NCBI GenBank assembly: GCA_026014705.1
Contig: JAOZHU010000021.1
Coordinates: 1-64,000, forward strand
Length of the DNA: 64,000 nucleotides
Reading direction: 5' to 3'
Origin: Candidatus Bathyarchaeota archaeon
Lineage (GTDB): Archaea > Thermoproteota > Bathyarchaeia > Bathyarchaeales > Bathycorpusculaceae
The notes beneath the pieces are model-generated. The model saw nothing but the letters and a program-made list of their open reading frames with translations, ran no database searches and was not told the DNA's origin. Below, in pieces: positions 62,558 through 64,000 of this stretch (position 1 is the first letter of the stretch; the number at the start of each line of letters is the position of its first letter). Position numbers and translations under genes: made by a program.

Positions 62558-62566
62558 GTATATTAA
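62558..62566 (-). promoter_or_regulatory. TATA box of AOR unit 2
   Basis: Minus-strand TTAATATAC, followed by CTTTTCA, about 50 bases before the start; unit 1 has TTAATATAG followed by TTTTCA. Confidence 0.55.
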
Positions 62567-62679
62567 TCTAGTGGATAGCTGCATCAGAAATTGATGTATA
62601 ACCTGTAAATTTTATTTCATCGTCAGCATGCCTAAAGCCTCACCAGTTTTTATTGAAACGTGGTCTAAGCTAAGAAACG

Positions 62680-62688
62680 AATATATAA
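62680..62688 (+). promoter_or_regulatory. TATA box of the MoaD-like gene
   Basis: AATATATAA, about 50 bases before the proposed start at 62734. Confidence 0.5.
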
Positions 62689-62733
62689 CGTTTTCAACAC
62701 TGGGTATCTTGATGCTTGGGAGAGTTTCAGGCT

Positions 62734-63024
62734 TTGAAGGTAACAGTTGAATACTTGGGCTACATCAAACAAACATTAGGCGTAGAACAAGGCGAAAACG
62801 TCACGCTTAAAGACGACGCTTTAGTCCGCGACTTGCTGTCAACGCTGGCTGAGAAACATGGCGAACTCTTTCAAAAGTCTGTTTACGAACCGAAATGCAG
62901 CGACTTGAAACCGCATTACATAGCCTCAGTTAACGGCTTACTGCTTAACCAATTGAACGGCATAGAAACCAAACTCAAAGACGGTGACCGCGTCGTCTTG
63001 ATGCCCGTCGTTACAGGCGGCTGA
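62734..63024 (+). CDS. MoaD/ThiS-like ubiquitin-fold sulphur carrier
   Basis: The 96-residue protein has the beta-grasp pattern KVTVEYLGYIKQTLGV, then LVRDLLSTLAEKHG, and ends KDGDRVVLMPVVTGG. The C-terminal Gly-Gly is the thiocarboxylate or conjugation site. Beside two tungstopterin enzymes it probably supplies sulphur for the pterin dithiolene; a protein-modifier role (SAMP) is also possible. I prefer TTG 62734 because an earlier TTG (62716) overlaps the GGGAGAG site. Confidence 0.85.
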   Translation: MKVTVEYLGYIKQTLGVEQGENVTLKDDALVRDLLSTLAEKHGELFQKSVYEPKCSDLKPHYIASVNGLLLNQLNGIETKLKDGDRVVLMPVVTGG

Positions 63025-63080
63025 AATGCGAAAACGTTAAAGCGTGAACCAGCAGAACTCTCTCCACAAGTGAAAAGGCA

Positions 63081-64000
63081 ATGAAACGGGTAGATGCGCT
63101 GAAGCAGGCTGCTTTCGAAGAAAAAACTTTTGACGGTTTCGCAGTTTTCAACTGGGCTAATCTGCTTTATCTGTCAAGTGCTTCCGGTGCAGCGGCGCTG
63201 TTAATCCCGAAAAACGGCGAAAACACAATTTACGCATATGGCGTCAACTACGAACAAGTAAAAGCTGAAGGCAAAGGCTTCAGGGTTGAACTTGTGAAAC
63301 GCGACGAAAATTTGATGGCGAAAATTGCGGAAAAAGCCAGCGCTTGCAGAATCACAAAGCTCGCAGTGGACGCATTAAGCGTTGACGGTTGGCGTGCCTT
63401 AGCCAAAGCAAGCAGAGGCAAAGCAAAACTCGAGGGTGCAGGCAAAATATTATGCGAGCTTCGCAAAGTGAAGGATGCTGAAGAAATCGCGTTGATGCAG
63501 AAGGCTGCAGAGTTGACAAGCGAAGGCATGAAAGCGGCTTCTGAAGTGCTGAGGGCGGGCATTCGGGAGTATGAAGTTGCGGCTGAAATCGAGTACGCGA
63601 TGCGCAAGCATGGTTCTTACGGCACGGCTTTCGATACGGCGGTTGCTTCAGGTGCGCGCTCGGCGTTTCCTCATGGAGGCTGCTGTGACAGGGAAATCCG
63701 CCAAGGCGATTTGGTGGTTGTTGATGTGGGTGCTACGTACAAGTTTTATCGTTCAGACATGACGCGGACTTTTGTTGTTGGGCAACCGTCGGAGAAGCAG
63801 GAGAAACTTTATGGCATCGTAAAGTCAGCTCATGACGAGGCATTTGAGGCTATGAAGCCTAGTGTTAAAGCGGGAGATGTTGATGCTGCAGCGAGGAGAA
63901 TTATTGAGGCTGCGGGTTACGGCGAGTGTTTTGTGCATGGGTTAGGTCACGGCGTAGGTTTGGAAATACATGAGCCGCCCACTTTGAATCCTAGCAGCAA
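63081..64000 (+). CDS. M24 family aminopeptidase (Xaa-Pro type), 3' end missing
   Basis: The first 306 codons are present and the frame is open at the window edge. An N-terminal creatinase-like domain (FDGFAVFNWANLLYLSS) precedes the peptidase fold: RKVKDAEEIALMQKAAELTS, the metal aspartates in VVVDVGATYKFYRSDMTRTF, and the histidine in HGLGHGVGLEIHEPP. It removes N-terminal residues next to proline from peptides. It is not obviously linked to the AOR genes. Confidence 0.9.
   Translation, partial: MKRVDALKQAAFEEKTFDGFAVFNWANLLYLSSASGAAALLIPKNGENTIYAYGVNYEQVKAEGKGFRVELVKRDENLMAKIAEKASACRITKLAVDALSVDGWRALAKASRGKAKLEGAGKILCELRKVKDAEEIALMQKAAELTSEGMKAASEVLRAGIREYEVAAEIEYAMRKHGSYGTAFDTAVASGARSAFPHGGCCDREIRQGDLVVVDVGATYKFYRSDMTRTFVVGQPSEKQEKLYGIVKSAHDEAFEAMKPSVKAGDVDAAARRIIEAAGYGECFVHGLGHGVGLEIHEPPTLNPSS

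Noticed and set aside
1-64000. CRISPR arrays, insertion sequences with transposase, rRNA genes
   Set aside because: No regularly spaced repeats, transposase motifs or rRNA segments were seen.

Overview
The window is archaeal. Genes are preceded by TATA-type boxes, and aromatic amino acids are made by the archaeal route (ADH synthase, 3-dehydroquinate synthase II, GHMP-type shikimate kinase). Two tungsten-type aldehyde:ferredoxin oxidoreductases, an indolepyruvate:ferredoxin oxidoreductase and FtsZ/tubulin-like membrane genes fit an anaerobic, amino-acid-using archaeon. The overall style resembles Bathyarchaeia, but the lineage is an inference; there is no rRNA here.

Layout. 1-4.2 kb: secreted-protein genes, ilvD, a membrane-anchored protein and a lone receiver domain. 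4.5-6.1 kb: a type II restriction-modification pair. 6.3-13.9 kb: a branched-chain operon (ilvB-ilvN-leuC-leuD-leuB-leuA/cimA) ending in pheA, preceded by a possible structured leader. 13.9-24.3 kb, minus strand: a complete aromatic operon from aspartokinase through the shikimate pathway to chorismate mutase, an aminotransferase and prephenate dehydrogenase. In front of it lies a 27-codon leader ORF in which 10 of the last 13 residues are Phe/Tyr/Trp, followed at once by a 10-bp stem-loop: a candidate archaeal attenuator. 24.5-29.9 kb: nitrogen genes (two Amt transporters, GlnK, a KaiC-like ATPase, a 39-residue coiled-coil ORF not previously called) and two regulators.

30.2-38.4 kb: an unusual tubulin-superfamily locus. 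It encodes a GTPase-type tubulin-like protein whose C-terminal domain seems split by about 450 residues of helix, a second tubulin-like protein that has lost the GTP signature, two membrane proteins and a soluble partner. 38.4-48.4 kb: ACT regulator, Liv ABC transporter, aryl-CoA ligase, IorA/IorB and thioesterase, probably for aryl acids or aromatic amino acids; IorA carries an inserted four-cluster ferredoxin domain. 48.5-52.2 kb: three secreted-protein genes share an operator-like palindrome and surround a membrane-anchored winged-helix regulator.

52.86-57.2 kb: a decayed integrated element bounded by 22-bp repeats of the 3' end of tRNA-Pro, carrying a TIR-like protein, a broken beta-lactamase-family gene, an unknown anchored protein and an integrase remnant. 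57.6-63.0 kb: two tandem AOR-ferredoxin units and a MoaD-like protein. The right edge cuts an M24 peptidase.

The metabolic genes form one theme: making, importing and oxidising or salvaging branched-chain and aromatic amino acids with ferredoxin-linked enzymes. All calls are from reading the sequence; no database search was run.
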